Shown: piece after piece, positions 44,211 through 54,329 of the stretch
How the letters are laid out: each line of letters begins with the position of its first letter
How positions within the stretch are numbered: the stretch's first letter is position 1
Assembly: GCA_963575745.1 (NCBI GenBank)
Contig: CAUYUJ010002102.1
Location: forward strand, 390,739 to 454,738
DNA length: 64,000 nt
Direction: 5' to 3'
Source of the DNA: Prorocentrum cordatum
Lineage: Eukaryota; Sar; Dinophyceae; Prorocentrales; Prorocentraceae
Made by a program: the position numbers and the translations under genes
The notes under the pieces: model-generated
The model's database searches: none
Seen by the model: only the letters and a program-made list of their open reading frames with translations
Told to the model about the DNA's origin: nothing

Positions 44211-44416
44211 CCCTTTTCTGAAGTCGGGCCTGTCCCCCTACAGTGGGATCTTCGACGAAAAATCTATAAGATACCCCAATCCCAAACAAGTCAACAAAAG
44301 TACTCATCAGATAGTCCCCAGACTAGTTTGGATTCTTTTTTATTCGTTGTGGGGTATTTTTTTATTTTTCGTTGAAAATCCCCCTGTAGGGGGACAGGCC
44401 CGACTTAACCCTTCTC
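44211..44416 (+). mobile_element. M2 element, 23-bp perfect inverted ends, 8-bp TSD (7 of 8)
   Basis: From 44221, AAGTCGGGCCTGTCCCCCTA and CAG are mirrored exactly at 44384-44406. Flanks are CCCTTTTC and CCCTTCTC. This is the best-preserved M2 copy. Confidence 0.9.
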
Positions 44417-44545
44417 AGACGGGGCTAGGGCGAGGACTAATCCGCTCCAGAGCGTCCCGGAGCGCTCTCGGAGCGTTCCGGAACGCTCTGAGAAGACCGC
44501 GGCCGCCCGAGACATCCTCCAGAGCTGCCGGAGCGCAGAGGTTCT
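44417..44545. repeat. family 6 dispersed repeat
   Basis: GGAGCGTTCCGGAACGCTCT, CCCGAGACATCCTCCAGAGC and the GGTTCTCGA end. Confidence 0.65.
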
Positions 44546-44752
44546 CGACTCATCTCCCCCGATGGTGTCCTTGTCCTGGCTTCGCCGCAGTATCGAGAGA
44601 TCGGTCCGGGGCCCCTCTCGTCGGCCCCTCCCCCGGTGCTCCGAGGCCGGGACTGGTGTGCACCTCCGCCGCGCCGAGGGCCCGTCTGCCAGGGCCTGGA
44701 GGGGCGGAGGGTGCACGGCCAGGAGCGTGGGGGGGAGAAGAAGGAAGGCAAG

Positions 44753-44929
44753 CACTGGACTGAGGTCGGGCATGTCTCTCTCTACAGGAGGAGTGTGCAG
44801 AAAGAGTCGAAGAATAGTCTGGGGACGATTTTTGCATGTTTTCCTGACTGTGTTTGAACATTTTTGGGGTGTGTTTCATTTTCCTCCGAGATCCGCCTGT
44901 AGGGAGACATGCCCGACCCAACACTGGAC
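44753..44929 (+). mobile_element. M2 element with perfect 8-bp TSD
   Basis: The element spans 44761-44921 (TGAGGTCGGGCATG to CATGCCCGACCCAA). CACTGGAC is repeated exactly at 44753-44760 and 44922-44929. Confidence 0.9.
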
Positions 44930-45139
44930 ATCAGGTGCCCATCGGTCGTTGAAGGTGGGTATTGTTGGATTCCCAGGTGCCAGTCTGCTTTGAGCGCCTT
45001 CCCGCTTCAACAATCGAGTGGCTTCACCTTTTCTGTCCTCTGAAGGGGGCGGACGGAACCCAATCTACATTCAACGCCTTCCTACTTCATGTTCCTACCT
45101 GCTTCTTCCGACCGATGGGTGCGCTCGGACCGTGGCATA

Positions 45140-45262
45140 AGATCTGTAGGTCGGCTCGGGGAGGGTGCTCTAATGTTGTTCGTGGTTGCTGGATGCTCTT
45201 GTGTATCCTGGGGGAGGGCGCCCTCGAATGTTCTTCAGTTTGGCCGGCGGAGGGCCTCGTGT
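45140..45262. repeat. dispersed repeat shared with 61990-62131
   Basis: GGTCGG.TCGGGGAGGGTGC, TTGCTGGATGCTC or TTGTTGGATGTTT, and TTTGGCCGGCGGAGGG occur in both. Unique DNA between this copy and 45730 has no recognised gene. Confidence 0.7.
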
Positions 45263-45689
45263 TCTCGAACGATAGTATTATGTCCCAGGCCCGTCCACAT
45301 GAGAGTTCGGGCCCCCAGGGGGGCCCACGGATAACCAGATACCCATGATAATCACAGGGTGGGGATGATCAAGTTCGGGGCTGGGGGGGGTGATACGAGT
45401 TTCGTCCGAGCAACTCGTGTGCACGATGATCTGTCAGTATAGTATAGCGATGCCCTGGGGGGTGGTAGGCGTTTCTGGGGGGTGGGGGGAGTAGGACCCC
45501 CATAGCCCTGCCACACGCTCGTGAGTTAGGAAAGCTGAAATGGGGAGAATCCCAGATCCCTGCCACACGCTCGTGATAGTGTTCTACTCAACATAAGAGG
45601 ACAGCGACTTCGATTCGTACTTTCCCTGGTGATAATGAAGTTCGGCCTCGCCGCCCCTTTCTTCCCAACTCTGCCTTGGCCCGTGATAA

Positions 45690-46409
45690 TTAACTCTCAG
45701 GGGGACAGGGGGGATAGATTTCCTCAATCCGCGCTTGCACTTCAGGGGTCCCAGCGGAAATTGAAGGATTTGGCGAAAGTTCCCCGCCGATTTTGGTGGA
45801 AGGCTGGGTTCCCGGGTTCCCGGTTCCGGGTTCCCGGGTTCCCGGGTTCCGGGCCGATTTCGGAGGGCGGCAAGGTTCCCGTGTTCTGGGGTTCCCGGGT
45901 CCCTGGTCGATCTTCTTAACGATCGATCTCACCATCGATCTCATTACCGACTTCTCGATCGATCTCTTCATCGATCTCACAATCGATACCCCTATCAATA
46001 TCACAAGCGATCTCACTAGAGATCGCATGAGCGATCTCGCGATCGATCTCACTATCGCTCTCATTGAATCGATTTCATTATCGGTCTCACGATCGACCTT
46101 ACAATCGTCCTCACTATCGATTCCACTATCGATCTCATCATCGATCTCACAATCGATCTCAAGATCCATCGTACCAATTTTCAAATCATCCACTGATTGG
46201 GTTTCCTCTGGCGTAATGTATTCTTCAGGATTCTCGGTTATCCACACGTCGCCGCGCCGTTGGTCCGCCGCGCGGCCTCCCGGTGCCACTTCCGCCTCGG
46301 GTGCGGGGGGTTTGCCGTAGAAGAGCTTGCCGCGGTGCCGGCTTCGTCTGCTTGGGGCGCGGGGCGCAGGGCTCTGCCGTGGGCCTGCTGTGGTGCCGGC
46401 GTCTGTCAT
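45690..46409 (-). CDS. open frame across the ATCGAT repeat
   Basis: The minus frame of 239 codons reads EEYITPEETQSVDDLKIGTM and then alternating EID.EID and RSI.RSL blocks produced by the 12-bp repeat. The repeat-free N-terminal part (about residues 1-75) is balanced and could be a true exon. The repetitive part is also found at 31017-31400 without an intact frame, which weakens the gene call. Confidence 0.2.
   Translation of the reverse strand: MTDAGTTAGPRQSPAPRAPSRRSRHRGKLFYGKPPAPEAEVAPGGRAADQRRGDVWITENPEEYITPEETQSVDDLKIGTMDLEIDCEIDDEIDSGIDSEDDCKVDRETDNEIDSMRAIVRSIARSLMRSLVRSLVILIGVSIVRSMKRSIEKSVMRSMVRSIVKKIDQGPGNPRTREPCRPPKSARNPGTREPGTGNPGTQPSTKIGGELSPNPSISAGTPEVQARIEEIYPPCPPES
45730..46215. 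repeat. ATCGATCTCA 12-bp-type repeat block, copy 2
   Basis: A larger relative of 31017-31400, with GGGTTCCC phrases on one side and a CCACTGATTGGGTTT end on the other. Confidence 0.85.
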
Positions 46410-46426
46410 TACTCAGCCACGCGCAG

Positions 46427-46572
46427 AGGGGGGTGGGGGGAGGGGGGAGGGCTTCTTAGAAGCCTCCCTGCTTCTTAGAAGGCGCGGGCCTTCTCTATAG
46501 ATGTAAGGCCGGCGCCTTCTAAGAAGCAGCCTCCTTCTAAGAAGCCCTCCCCCCTCCCTCCACCCCCTTGTG
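46427..46572. mobile_element. GGGAGGGCTTCTTAGAAG fold-back element, copy 1
   Basis: The left GGGGGGAGGGCTTCTTAGAA is mirrored by the right TTCTAAGAAGCCCTCCCCCC. A second inner pair is made by GGCGCGGGCCTT and AAGGCCGGCGCC. A sister copy is at 48228-48375. Confidence 0.85.
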
Positions 46573-46989
46573 AGCGCCGCCAAATTACGGCGCGGCGAGA
46601 ACAAACGGCGCAGCGACACATCCCCTGCGCTCTGGAGTCCTGGAAGACTGGTTCCCGAAGTGGCGGGGCCGTGCCGCCTTGGCGCAGCAGCGGCGGCCCC
46701 GGAGCCCGCCGACGTCGAGCGCGACCTGCGCTCTTGGAGAGCCCGCGACCTCTCGAGATGGAACGATCCACGCGGTGTCAGAGGTCCAGTTGCGCTGCCG
46801 CGCGATTACGCCACCGCGCTCGGGCACGCGGGGGGTGGAGGGCTTGGAGGGGGGAGGGTCCAAGGCGCCCCCCTCCCCCAGGCTTCGTACTTGGCGCTGG
46901 GGGCCATTTTCTGCCGGAAGGCCACACACGCACGGATTTGGCCATAAACATGAAGGCATCTTGGGCTCGATGCGTCGCGGGGCCCTACT

Positions 46990-47100
46990 CCTTCGCTTAG
47001 CAAGAAGCTCCCGGCCTCCCGCCCCGGATCGGAGCGACAGGCTATCCGCTTGAAGGGCGTAGCCTGTCGGCGGGGCCGCCGCTAAGCAAAAGACTGTACG
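46990..47100. repeat. CTTAGC...GCTAAGC fold-back, shared with 51880-51985
   Basis: Both have CCTCCCGCCC, an AGGC.T word, GGGGCCGCCGCT and a CTAAGCA.AAG end, with inner inverted words such as GACAGGCTA and TAGCCTGTC. Confidence 0.55.
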
Positions 47101-47379
47101 GATGCCATCGCTCTGTACCTGTGTTGCGTGGGCGAGGGACCCCAGGGCATGCAGGCAACTCTATAAAAGAAACTGAGGGCAGAACAGCGCCCATCGCTCG
47201 GGCCACCGCTCTAGCCTTGCCGATCAGAGCCTCCGAGGTGTCCCAGGTTCCAGGTTCTTCCTGAGTGTGCATCTGCAGCGCTCCTTGACTGTCCTAGCAC
47301 ACTGGCTCGCCAAATTCTCCTCCTCCGAAGGAAGCTGGTCGATAGCCTCCAGGCTTCGATGCGCAGGTATGAGGAGCAG

Positions 47380-47525
47380 GAGGAGAAGGAGGAGGAGGAG
47401 GAGGGAGGAGGGAGGAGGGAGGAGTTGAGGGAGGAGTTGAAGGAGGAGTTGAGGGAGGAGTTGAAGGAGGAGTTGGAGGAGTTGAAGGAGAAGGAGGAGG
47501 AGGAGGAGGAGGAGGAGGAGGAGGT
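47380..47525 (+). repeat. GGA/GTT purine-rich microsatellite
   Basis: A GGA array with a 30-bp substructure containing GAGTTG. Confidence 0.9.
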
Positions 47526-47710
47526 CTGGATGTGGTCGTGGAGCCTCCTGCCCGCCCCTCGTCGGCCGGAGGCGCCAAGCTCCCGATCGGGGCGGGCGGC
47601 GCGCCCTTCCGCGGCGCGGTGGCGCTGCAGCGCCACCCCGCCGGCGAGGCGGGCGGGCTGCGCGCGGCGGTGGTTTTCCCCGGCGACTCCTCGGTGACGT
47701 CGCCCGTGGG
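47526..47710 (+). CDS. possible exon, hypothetical
   Basis: The plus frame reads VVVEPPARPSSAGGAKLPIG, AGGAPFRGAVALQRHPAGEA, GGLRAAVVFPGDSSVTSPVG and then loses protein character. It sits right after the GGA array. No family recognised. Confidence 0.25.
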
Positions 47711-47949
47711 TCGAGGAACAGAAGCAGCGGTGCAGAGAGGAAGAGGTACCGATACCGCTACCCTTCCCTCGTGTTTTTCAATTTTTGTGGGGCCTCCTGG
47801 GAGCCCCTCGTGGCCACCGCTGGCGTCGCCTCGAAGTCCTGGCCAGAAGCACCCCAGGAGAGGTCCGAGGAGCAACGGCACAGGTATCGGTTTTCCCGCG
47901 CCCATGGATCAATGAAGAGAAGCAGGGGTGAATCGATCGGGAGCGGCCA

Positions 47950-48115
47950 AGATGGGGGTGATGACTAGAGGGGTGGATCTGATGGCGGGGGGCGTGATAT
48001 TCCCCCGATCTCATGGCCCCTTCGTCTTTCAGTGCGGTCCTTAGGCGCCGCAATCGGCCGCGCACATGCCTCGGTCCATGATTTGCGAAACCCCTCTTGG
48101 ACACCCCCCTATTGG
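47950..48115. repeat. GGTGATGACTAG dispersed repeat, copy 1 of 3
   Basis: GGGGGTGATGACTAG, GATCTCATGGC, GGCCGCGCACATGCC and CCTCTTGGACA follow the order seen at 48602-48745 and 62856-63020. Confidence 0.75.
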
Positions 48116-48227
48116 ACGTCCCCGACCGGAAGAGAAAGCCTCCGGATCGGGGAAGAGGAAGCCTCGTAGTCCTTCCCTACCACCATCAAGGGCGGGAGCT
48201 TTTGAAGAGCGTGTCTCAGCCAAGCGC

Positions 48228-48375
48228 AGAGTGGGGTTGGGGGAGGGGGGAGGGCTTCTTAGGAGCACCCCTGCTTCTTGGAAGGCGCGGGCCTCATCTG
48301 TAGATGTAAGGCCGGCGCCTTCTAAGAAGCAGCCTCCTTCTCAGAAGCCCTCCCCGCTCCCTCCACCCCCTTTAT
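48228..48375. mobile_element. GGGAGGGCTTCTTAGAAG fold-back element, copy 2
   Basis: The same arms as 46427-46572 with several substitutions. The inner TAGATGTAAGGCCGGCGCCT is shared. Confidence 0.85.
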
Positions 48376-48601
48376 GCGCGCCGCCAGAGTCGAGCCTTAT
48401 GGGAAACGCTATCAGGGAAAAACCGCCCTGGCCAGCCCTGGCGGTGCCCCCAGGCCGCTCCCGAGGCTTCCCGGACGGCTCTACCGGGGCTTCCCGGGGG
48501 CCCCCTGCAGCCAAGGGGTCCTTCGGCGCGCGCTCGCGACCACCACGAGTGAGCCTGGTTTGCGAGGGTCCGGCGACACCCCTCGGGGGCGGAAAAGAGG
48601 G

Positions 48602-48745
48602 GGGGTGATGACTAGGGGGGGGGGGATATCATGGCGCGGGCCATGCTATTTCCCCAGATCTCATGGCGCCTCCTCGTGTTTCATTACGTCCCTGGCCCCC
48701 CCGCTGGGCCGCGCACGTGCCGCTGGTCATGATGTACTCCCGAAC
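48602..48745. repeat. GGTGATGACTAG dispersed repeat, copy 2 of 3
   Basis: GATATCATGGCG.GGGCCATG, TTTCATTACGTCCCTGGCCC and CGCTGGGCCGCGCAC are nearly identical to copy 3. Confidence 0.8.
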
Positions 48746-48929
48746 CCCGGGTTCCGTTGCCCGCCCACCGCCGCCCCCCCCCTCCACCCCCGGATGACCT
48801 GACCACGTCGGCTGCGCAGGATCGAAGAGGGCGCGCAGTACTTCACCGCCCACCCCAAACCACCCCAATCCAACCCGAAGGCCCCAATTTTGCCGTCCAT
48901 TTCCAGTTGGGGGCGTTCGGAGAACATTG

Positions 48930-48975
<46 letters not shown>

Positions 48976-48989
48976 CACACACAAACACA

Positions 48990-49028
<39 letters not shown>
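48930..49028. repeat. (AC)n microsatellite
   Basis: About 100 bp of AC with a few G, T and A interruptions. Confidence 0.95.
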
Positions 49029-49032
<4 letters not shown>

Positions 49033-49423
49033 CCCGTACCCCCCCCCCCAACCCGAAATTCGGGTTTTCGGCTCGGGCTGGGGTGGTCTGGTAGGCAGTC
49101 AGTACTGGTGCGCGCAGGCATCCGCCGGGCTGCCCAGAGCGAAGGGTCAGGTTCTCGGCCGTAACCTCCCTCCCCCGCCCCCTCCAGCGGATAACTCGGG
49201 GGACCGCCGAGGAATCGGAAGAGCCAGCTCCGCCGTGCACGAGACACAGACCCGTACCCGCGGCCTCGCGGGCCAGGGCCCCCGGGCCGCGACCCCACGG
49301 ACACGGGGGGGCGCTGCTGCGCGGATGCCCCCCCCGCGCGGCGCGCACCTCCGTGCGACCGCGCCTCCGTGGCCTCGCGCCCCGGCGTGCCCAGGCCGCG
49401 AGGGGCGCGGGCAGGGATCCGAC

Positions 49424-49601
49424 CAGACGCAAGAGTGACCTTTCGCCGGAGTGACCTTTGGTGCGGGCACAGCTGGGTCCCCAGATGGCCGAAAACGAGG
49501 CAGGAGTAACGGCCTGCGCGCCCAGGTTTGGTCTTTACGCGGCCCCCCAGAAGCCGCGCACCACAGGTCCTTCTTACCTATAGGGTCACTCTTGCGTGCA
49601 G
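49424..49601. mobile_element. M4 element with 3-bp TSD
   Basis: The element spans 49427-49598 with a perfect 14-bp inverted repeat ACGCAAGAGTGACC and a CAG duplication. Its right end is the start of a tandem array. Confidence 0.85.
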
Positions 49602-49874
49602 CCGAGGGATGACCCCCTGGCGCCGCTCGGTGGCAGCTCGCGGCGGCGGCGGCCTTCCCCGGCGACCCCGATCGGCGGCGGGTCACTCTTGCGTGTAGCC
49701 GAGGGATGACCCCCTGGCGCCGCTCGGTGGCAGCTCGCGGCGGCGGCGGCCTTCCCCGGCGACCCCGATCGGCGGCGGGTCACTCTTGCGTGCAGCCGAG
49801 GGATGACCCCCTGGCGCCGCTCGGTGGCAGCTCGCGGCGGCGGCGGCCTTCCCCGGCGGCCCCGATCGGCGGCG
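49584..49874. repeat. 97-bp tandem array seeded by the M4 end (3 units)
   Basis: GGTCACTCTTGCGTG.AGCC begins units at 49584, 49681 and 49778. Each unit continues GAGGGATGACCCCCTGGCGC to CCCCGATCGGCGGCG. Confidence 0.9.
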
Positions 49875-50009
49875 TCGCCCGCGGACCGAGGGAGAGGCGC
49901 CGGGCTCTCCGAGCGGCCGGCAGGGGCTCGAGGTATGACCCGAAGGCCGCTTCGTGGCAACACCTAAGACTTTCAGGTCGTTGCTCGCCCTGCCTGGGCC
50001 GCCAGGGAT

Positions 50010-50195
50010 CGGGTAGGGGGGGTTTGGGAAAGGGGGGGTACGAAATCTGCTGCATGCAGCTGGTTTCGGCCCCACCGAGGGGCCCATTCCTCGATACGTA
50101 GCCGCCTCCGGCGCCGGGAGGCGCCGGGAAGTCAGCTAAACGTGAGCTGATTCTCAAACCCCCCCTCTGCTATCCCCCCCTTTTGCCCGGCCCGA
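50010..50195. mobile_element. M5 element, second copy
   Basis: GCTGCATGCAGCTGGTTTCG, CCCACCGAGGGGCCCATTCC, GGAGGCGCCGGGAA and GAGCTGATTCTCAA match the copy at 3992-4185. The ends are GGGGGGTTTGGGAAAGG and its inverted partner near 50160-50195. Confidence 0.75.
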
Positions 50196-50525
50196 GGGGA
50201 GCTCCTCGTCGCCCTGGCCGGATCCGCCTCGGAATATCCGCGTCCGAACGCACCCGGAAGAGGCCTGGGAGCCGACCTTGGGTCCCCAGGCTCATGCTTT
50301 CTCTCCGCCGCGAACAATCGCGACGGACAGCTTTTGGCCCCCCGTTCGAAGCTTTCGGGCGTTGTCGTCGGCACTCGGCGGCTTTCCAGCCGCTGCGCCT
50401 CGCGGAGGTCGCTCTGCGGGTCCCGAGCGGCTGGCGGAGGCCCGAGGCATTACCCGAGACACGGATGGCCCTCCGGAGTGACGCGGGTCCCGCAGTGTTT
50501 TGTTCCCGTCTTCGTGCTTTGGCTT

Positions 50526-50649
50526 GGCATCGCTCGGACGTGTGCACTTGCCTCGGCGAGGACCGTCGAGGACTCCCTGGACCACCGAGCAAACAAAAAG
50601 CACGCACGAAACCGAAACATGCACGGGCAGTGGACGTCCGAGCGACGGC
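50526..50649 (+). mobile_element. M3 inverted-repeat element
   Basis: The ends GGCATCGCTCGGACGT and ACGTCCGAGCGACGGC; GACCGTCGAGGA and GCACGAAACCGAAAC inside. Confidence 0.8.
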
Positions 50650-50970
50650 GAGTTGGGGGCCCTCCGCACGCCCAGTGGCCGTCAGCAAGACTTCTCTGGA
50701 CGGGGAGCTGGTCCCCGAGGGGATGCCCATACAGGACCCGTGTCCCTGCCCAAGGACCTAATCTTTCAACTTGTTTCATGCGTACGGGGTTCTGACAGTC
50801 CCGGCCCTTTCTTTCCCCAGCGCCGGCTCTTCCCCTTGAGCCGCCTCACGATAGGATAACTATCGGCGGTCTGCCATGGGACTCGGCGAGGGCCCCCAGA
50901 GGCCGAAAAAAGTGTGAAGACTTCGGGCTCGAGTGTCTCGAGACGTTGGAGGTCTGGGCCAGGGCCCGCT

Positions 50971-51124
50971 TAGGGGGCCACATGCGAACCCTACCCCTAC
51001 CCCCCACGATTTTTGAGTGGGAGGGTGTTGTTCACTTCGCTCGGGAGCTCCCGAACGAAGTGAACGCCACCCTCCCCGTCAGAAATCGTGGGGGGTAGGG
51101 GTAGGGTTCGCATGTGGCCCCCTA
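50971..51124. mobile_element. perfect-arm fold-back element
   Basis: Arms of about 44 bp, TAGGGGGCCACATGCGAACC and onward through CCCTACCCCTACCCCCCACG, are mirrored almost exactly. An inner pair GTTCACTTCG/CGAAGTGAAC flanks a GGGAGCTCCC centre. Confidence 0.9.
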
Positions 51125-51228
51125 CCGTTTGCCTCCTGCCGCAGGTGACGCTCTTCACGCGCGCGGCGCGCGCGGCGTCGCCGTGGCTCCCCGCCGGGGA
51201 GGTCCGCGCCCACAAGGTGCCCGCCGCC

Positions 51229-51417
51229 AGATTTCAGGAGGGAGAAAGCACACACACGCACACACACAGACACAATGAATCGCCGATTCCCCAGAAAATA
51301 TAGGAAAATACGGGAAGTGTGGGGGGGGGGGGGACAAACACCGAGACTTTATGGGCAAAATATCGGGTACCCTGTTGTGTGTGTATTTTTGGTATGTCCC
51401 AGGGCCCCTTCAAGATT
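51229..51417 (+). mobile_element. M1 element with perfect 5-bp TSD
   Basis: The element spans 51234-51412 (179 bp; longer because of extra CA repeats and a G run). AGATT is repeated exactly on both sides. Confidence 0.9.
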
Positions 51418-51480
51418 GCGTGCACGTATCCACGGCCTTTGGTTTCGTGGTCCCAGCGGGTCACCGATCCAGGCCTCCCA

Positions 51481-51672
51481 GATGGGGTCGGAGCAGGTGG
51501 GGTCGGAGGATCGCGCCGCATCGCCGATGGCTCGGCGCGGTGCGGCTCCACGTGCAGCCCAACCTTCTGCGCGCCGACGGCGCCGAGGCATCGCCGACGT
51601 CGGCGGTGCATCGGCGATGCATCGGCGAAGCATCGGTGCTGGGGCGAGATCATCCGAACCCATCTGCTCGGA
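51481..51672. repeat. GATGCATCG palindromic dispersed repeat
   Basis: GATGGGGTCGGAGCAGGTGG and GGAGGATCGCGCCG at the left; GATCATCCGAACCCATCTGC at the right form inverted ends of about 35 bp. Confidence 0.75.
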
Positions 51673-51994
51673 CCTCGAGGGGCGGAGGGCAATATCTTGC
51701 CCGCCGCCTGTGGGCGTGCAGCTGTCCATGCCCACCGCCTCGCACCGAGGGGGACACATCTGCACAGACATGCGGTCATGAACTCTATGTCAGCGTGACG
51801 CTCCGCCGGTTCTGGCCCACGCTTCGGCGCGACACATCATCCACGTCCCCATATCCAAGCGTCAACGTCCTGAGCTGTTCCCAGCCTCCCGCCCTGCCGA
51901 GCGGAACAGCACGCCATTCGCTCGCAGGGCATAGCGTGTCGCAGGGGCCGCCGCTGCGACACGCTAAGCAGAAGTTCCCGACAGTAGACACGTC

Positions 51995-52132
51995 CGGAGG
52001 TCCGCGCGGATTTCTTGGATCGGCGCTGGGTTCTCTTGGCGGCGCCTAGGGCGCCGCCCCTTGTGCGCTCCGCGCGCCAGGGAGGGTGGTGGTAGTCCAG
52101 CGCCGATCCGAGAGATCTGCGCGGACCTCCGA
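51995..52132. mobile_element. CGGAGGTCCGCGCGG fold-back element, short copy
   Basis: CCGGAGGTCCGCGCGGATTT at the left and CTGCGCGGACCTCCGA at the right, with GATCGGCGCTGG/CCAGCGCCGATC inside. Confidence 0.8.
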
Positions 52133-52589
52133 CAGTTCAGGCTTATACCATCTGCTGTTTTTCCTCTGTGGGCGGGCAGATGGCAGCTACCCACACCCCT
52201 CGCCTCCCAGGTCCACGCTTCTCCACAAGAGGTCCCTGGCAGACGGGGTTGGAGGATCGCGCCGCATCGCCGATGCATCGGCGACGCAGCGCGATCTGGA
52301 GCTGGATTTTTCCCCGACCTTGCGGAGGGGTTCCAGTTTAGTGTTCCCCTGGGGGAATCTGGGGGGGACCCCCCAGGACGTGGCTCTGGCCACGCGACGA
52401 ACGCCGGCAGAAGTCCGGCGGAAGACGGCCCCATTTCGGCGGACGCGCGGGCGGCCCCTCGATGATCCGCAAGTTGGTCCAGGAGGGCCACATGCCGCCG
52501 ACTGAGCGGTCCAGACGGCCCAGGGAGCCCCAATGACGGTCCGGGAAGCCTCTAAGCTCCCCGGGAGAGCCCTAAGAGTCAAAATTCAT

Positions 52590-52703
52590 GACCCCCCAGG
52601 TTTTTGAGAGTTGTTCGCGTTCTCGCCCGTTCGGCTTCCTGACGCTCGAAGACAACGCAAGACACCCCAAAGGTCCCCCCCCAAGACGGCCTGAGAGGCC
52701 CCC
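52590..52703 (+). repeat. CCAAGACGGCCC repeat cluster, left of the LRR retrocopy
   Basis: The spacer (CGTTCGGCTTCCTGACGCTC) and CCAAGACGGCC phrases. The cluster resumes at 57112 beyond the retrocopy. Confidence 0.75.
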
Positions 52704-52728
52704 AAGACAGCGCCCAGGCGGTCCCGCA

Positions 52729-52746
52729 TAGCCATTTTGGCTCAAG
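52729..52746 (+). other. relict dinoflagellate spliced leader
   Basis: TAGCCATTTTGGCTCAAG is an exact match to the last 18 bases of the DinoSL. The 5' part reads CCGCA instead of CCG, an apparent 2-base insertion. It lies 5 bp inside the left TSD. Confidence 0.9.
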
Positions 52747-54329
52747 CCTCTGGCTCCAGCGAGCGCGTTCGGCACCGCGGGCTGCCCCCGGCGCTCGGTG
52801 CCCCGCCGGGGGCCCGACCGCCCGCCCGCCATGTGCCTGCGTGCTGCAGGAGGGCGCCGCTGCCCACGGAGAGCGAGCTCGTGGAGACGGCGGCGTCGGA
52901 CATCGACGAGTTCGGGGCGCGCGCCGCGCGCGCCATCGAAGGGTGGCGCGCCGGCTCGCTCACGACCGCCATATGTCGCAGGACCTGCCGGGCCCGGACC
53001 ACGAGGAGCGGCGGCGCAGGGCGTGTACGCCCGCTTCCTCGCCGAGGCGGCCAAGAAGAACACCGTGTGTCTGTTGCGGGAGGCCATCGCGGAGGGCGGG
53101 GCACTCGGCCTCGGGGAGGACGAGCTCGGCGGCGCGGCCAGCGCCCTCCGGGCCCGCGAGGAGCATCTCGTGTCCCTCGGGGAGATGTACACCTCGAAGG
53201 ACTCCATCCGGAAGGCTCTCGAGGGCGGTGACCCCGTGCTCCTCAAGGGCAGCTGGCTCGCAGCGCTCGGCAGGTCGGGGGGGAAGCTGCCGCGGCGGCA
53301 GGACCTGCCCCCGGAGGCAGTCTGGGACCCGGAGGCCCTGATGCCACGGGTGCACGATTCGGCGTGGTGGAATGATTCTTGTTTTGCAATCCGCGATGGC
53401 GTTGGGCTCGTGGGCATCTTGTACTGCTGGGAGGCGCCCGAGCACCCCGATCCGCGGGGCGAGCAGCTGCGCCTCCTGGCCGGCCTGGCGGAGCGCCGCA
53501 CGGCCCACATGGGGAGGCCACTACAATGACTACAAAGTCGTGGACCTGGCCGTCTTCCTCGACTGGCCCAGCCTGCCCCAGAAAAAGCGTTCCAAGGAGG
53601 ACCAGGCGCGCTTCGACCGGGGCCTCGGTGCCGTGAACCTCTGGTACGGGCCATGCCCTCGTTGAGGAGTGGTTGCTCACGGCGCCCTTGCCCGGTACCC
53701 CGGCCGCCGTGGAGCCGTACTCGGAGCGCGGCTGGCCCTGCTTCGGGCGGGCCCTGGCGGAGCTGATCACACAGTCCCGGTACGTGGCCGACGTCGGCCA
53801 GCTGGAGGGGCAGCAGCAGCAGCAGCAGCAGCAGTTGCTGCTGCCCTCGTGTGGTGAGCTGCTGGGGCGCTGCGCGGTCAATAAGCGCTGCCCGCCCCCG
53901 AGTCCAGAGGCCTCCGGCGAGCTGCTGCGCACCAAGACGTTCACGAACGCCGCGGATCACGCGCTCGTGGAGCGCAAGTATACGCGCAGACGGCGGAGGA
54001 GCTCTTCTTCACGGCCAAGACGCTCAATCTTCAGTTCCGGGACTGGGGCGCCCCGGCGGTGCAGGGGCTGCTGGAGGGCCCCTTGGCGGGCTGCGGCCGC
54101 CTGCGGGAGCTCGAGCTCGAAAACAACTCCCTGGGCGATGCCGGCGCCGCCGCAGTGGCGCGGCACCTGCCGGCCCTCGCCAGCGGAGGCCTCGAGACGC
54201 TAGACTTGAAATTACCCTGGCGACGTACCCAACCCTTGCGCAACGCGGGGCATGAGTAGCTTGGGAGTCGTTATACGGAGGTGATGACGTGACATGGGCG
54301 CATATACTTCTGCGAGCGGCATTCGTGAG

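Noticed and set aside
48930-49028. CRISPR-like or other ordered repeat array
   Set aside because: It is an AC dinucleotide microsatellite without spacers.
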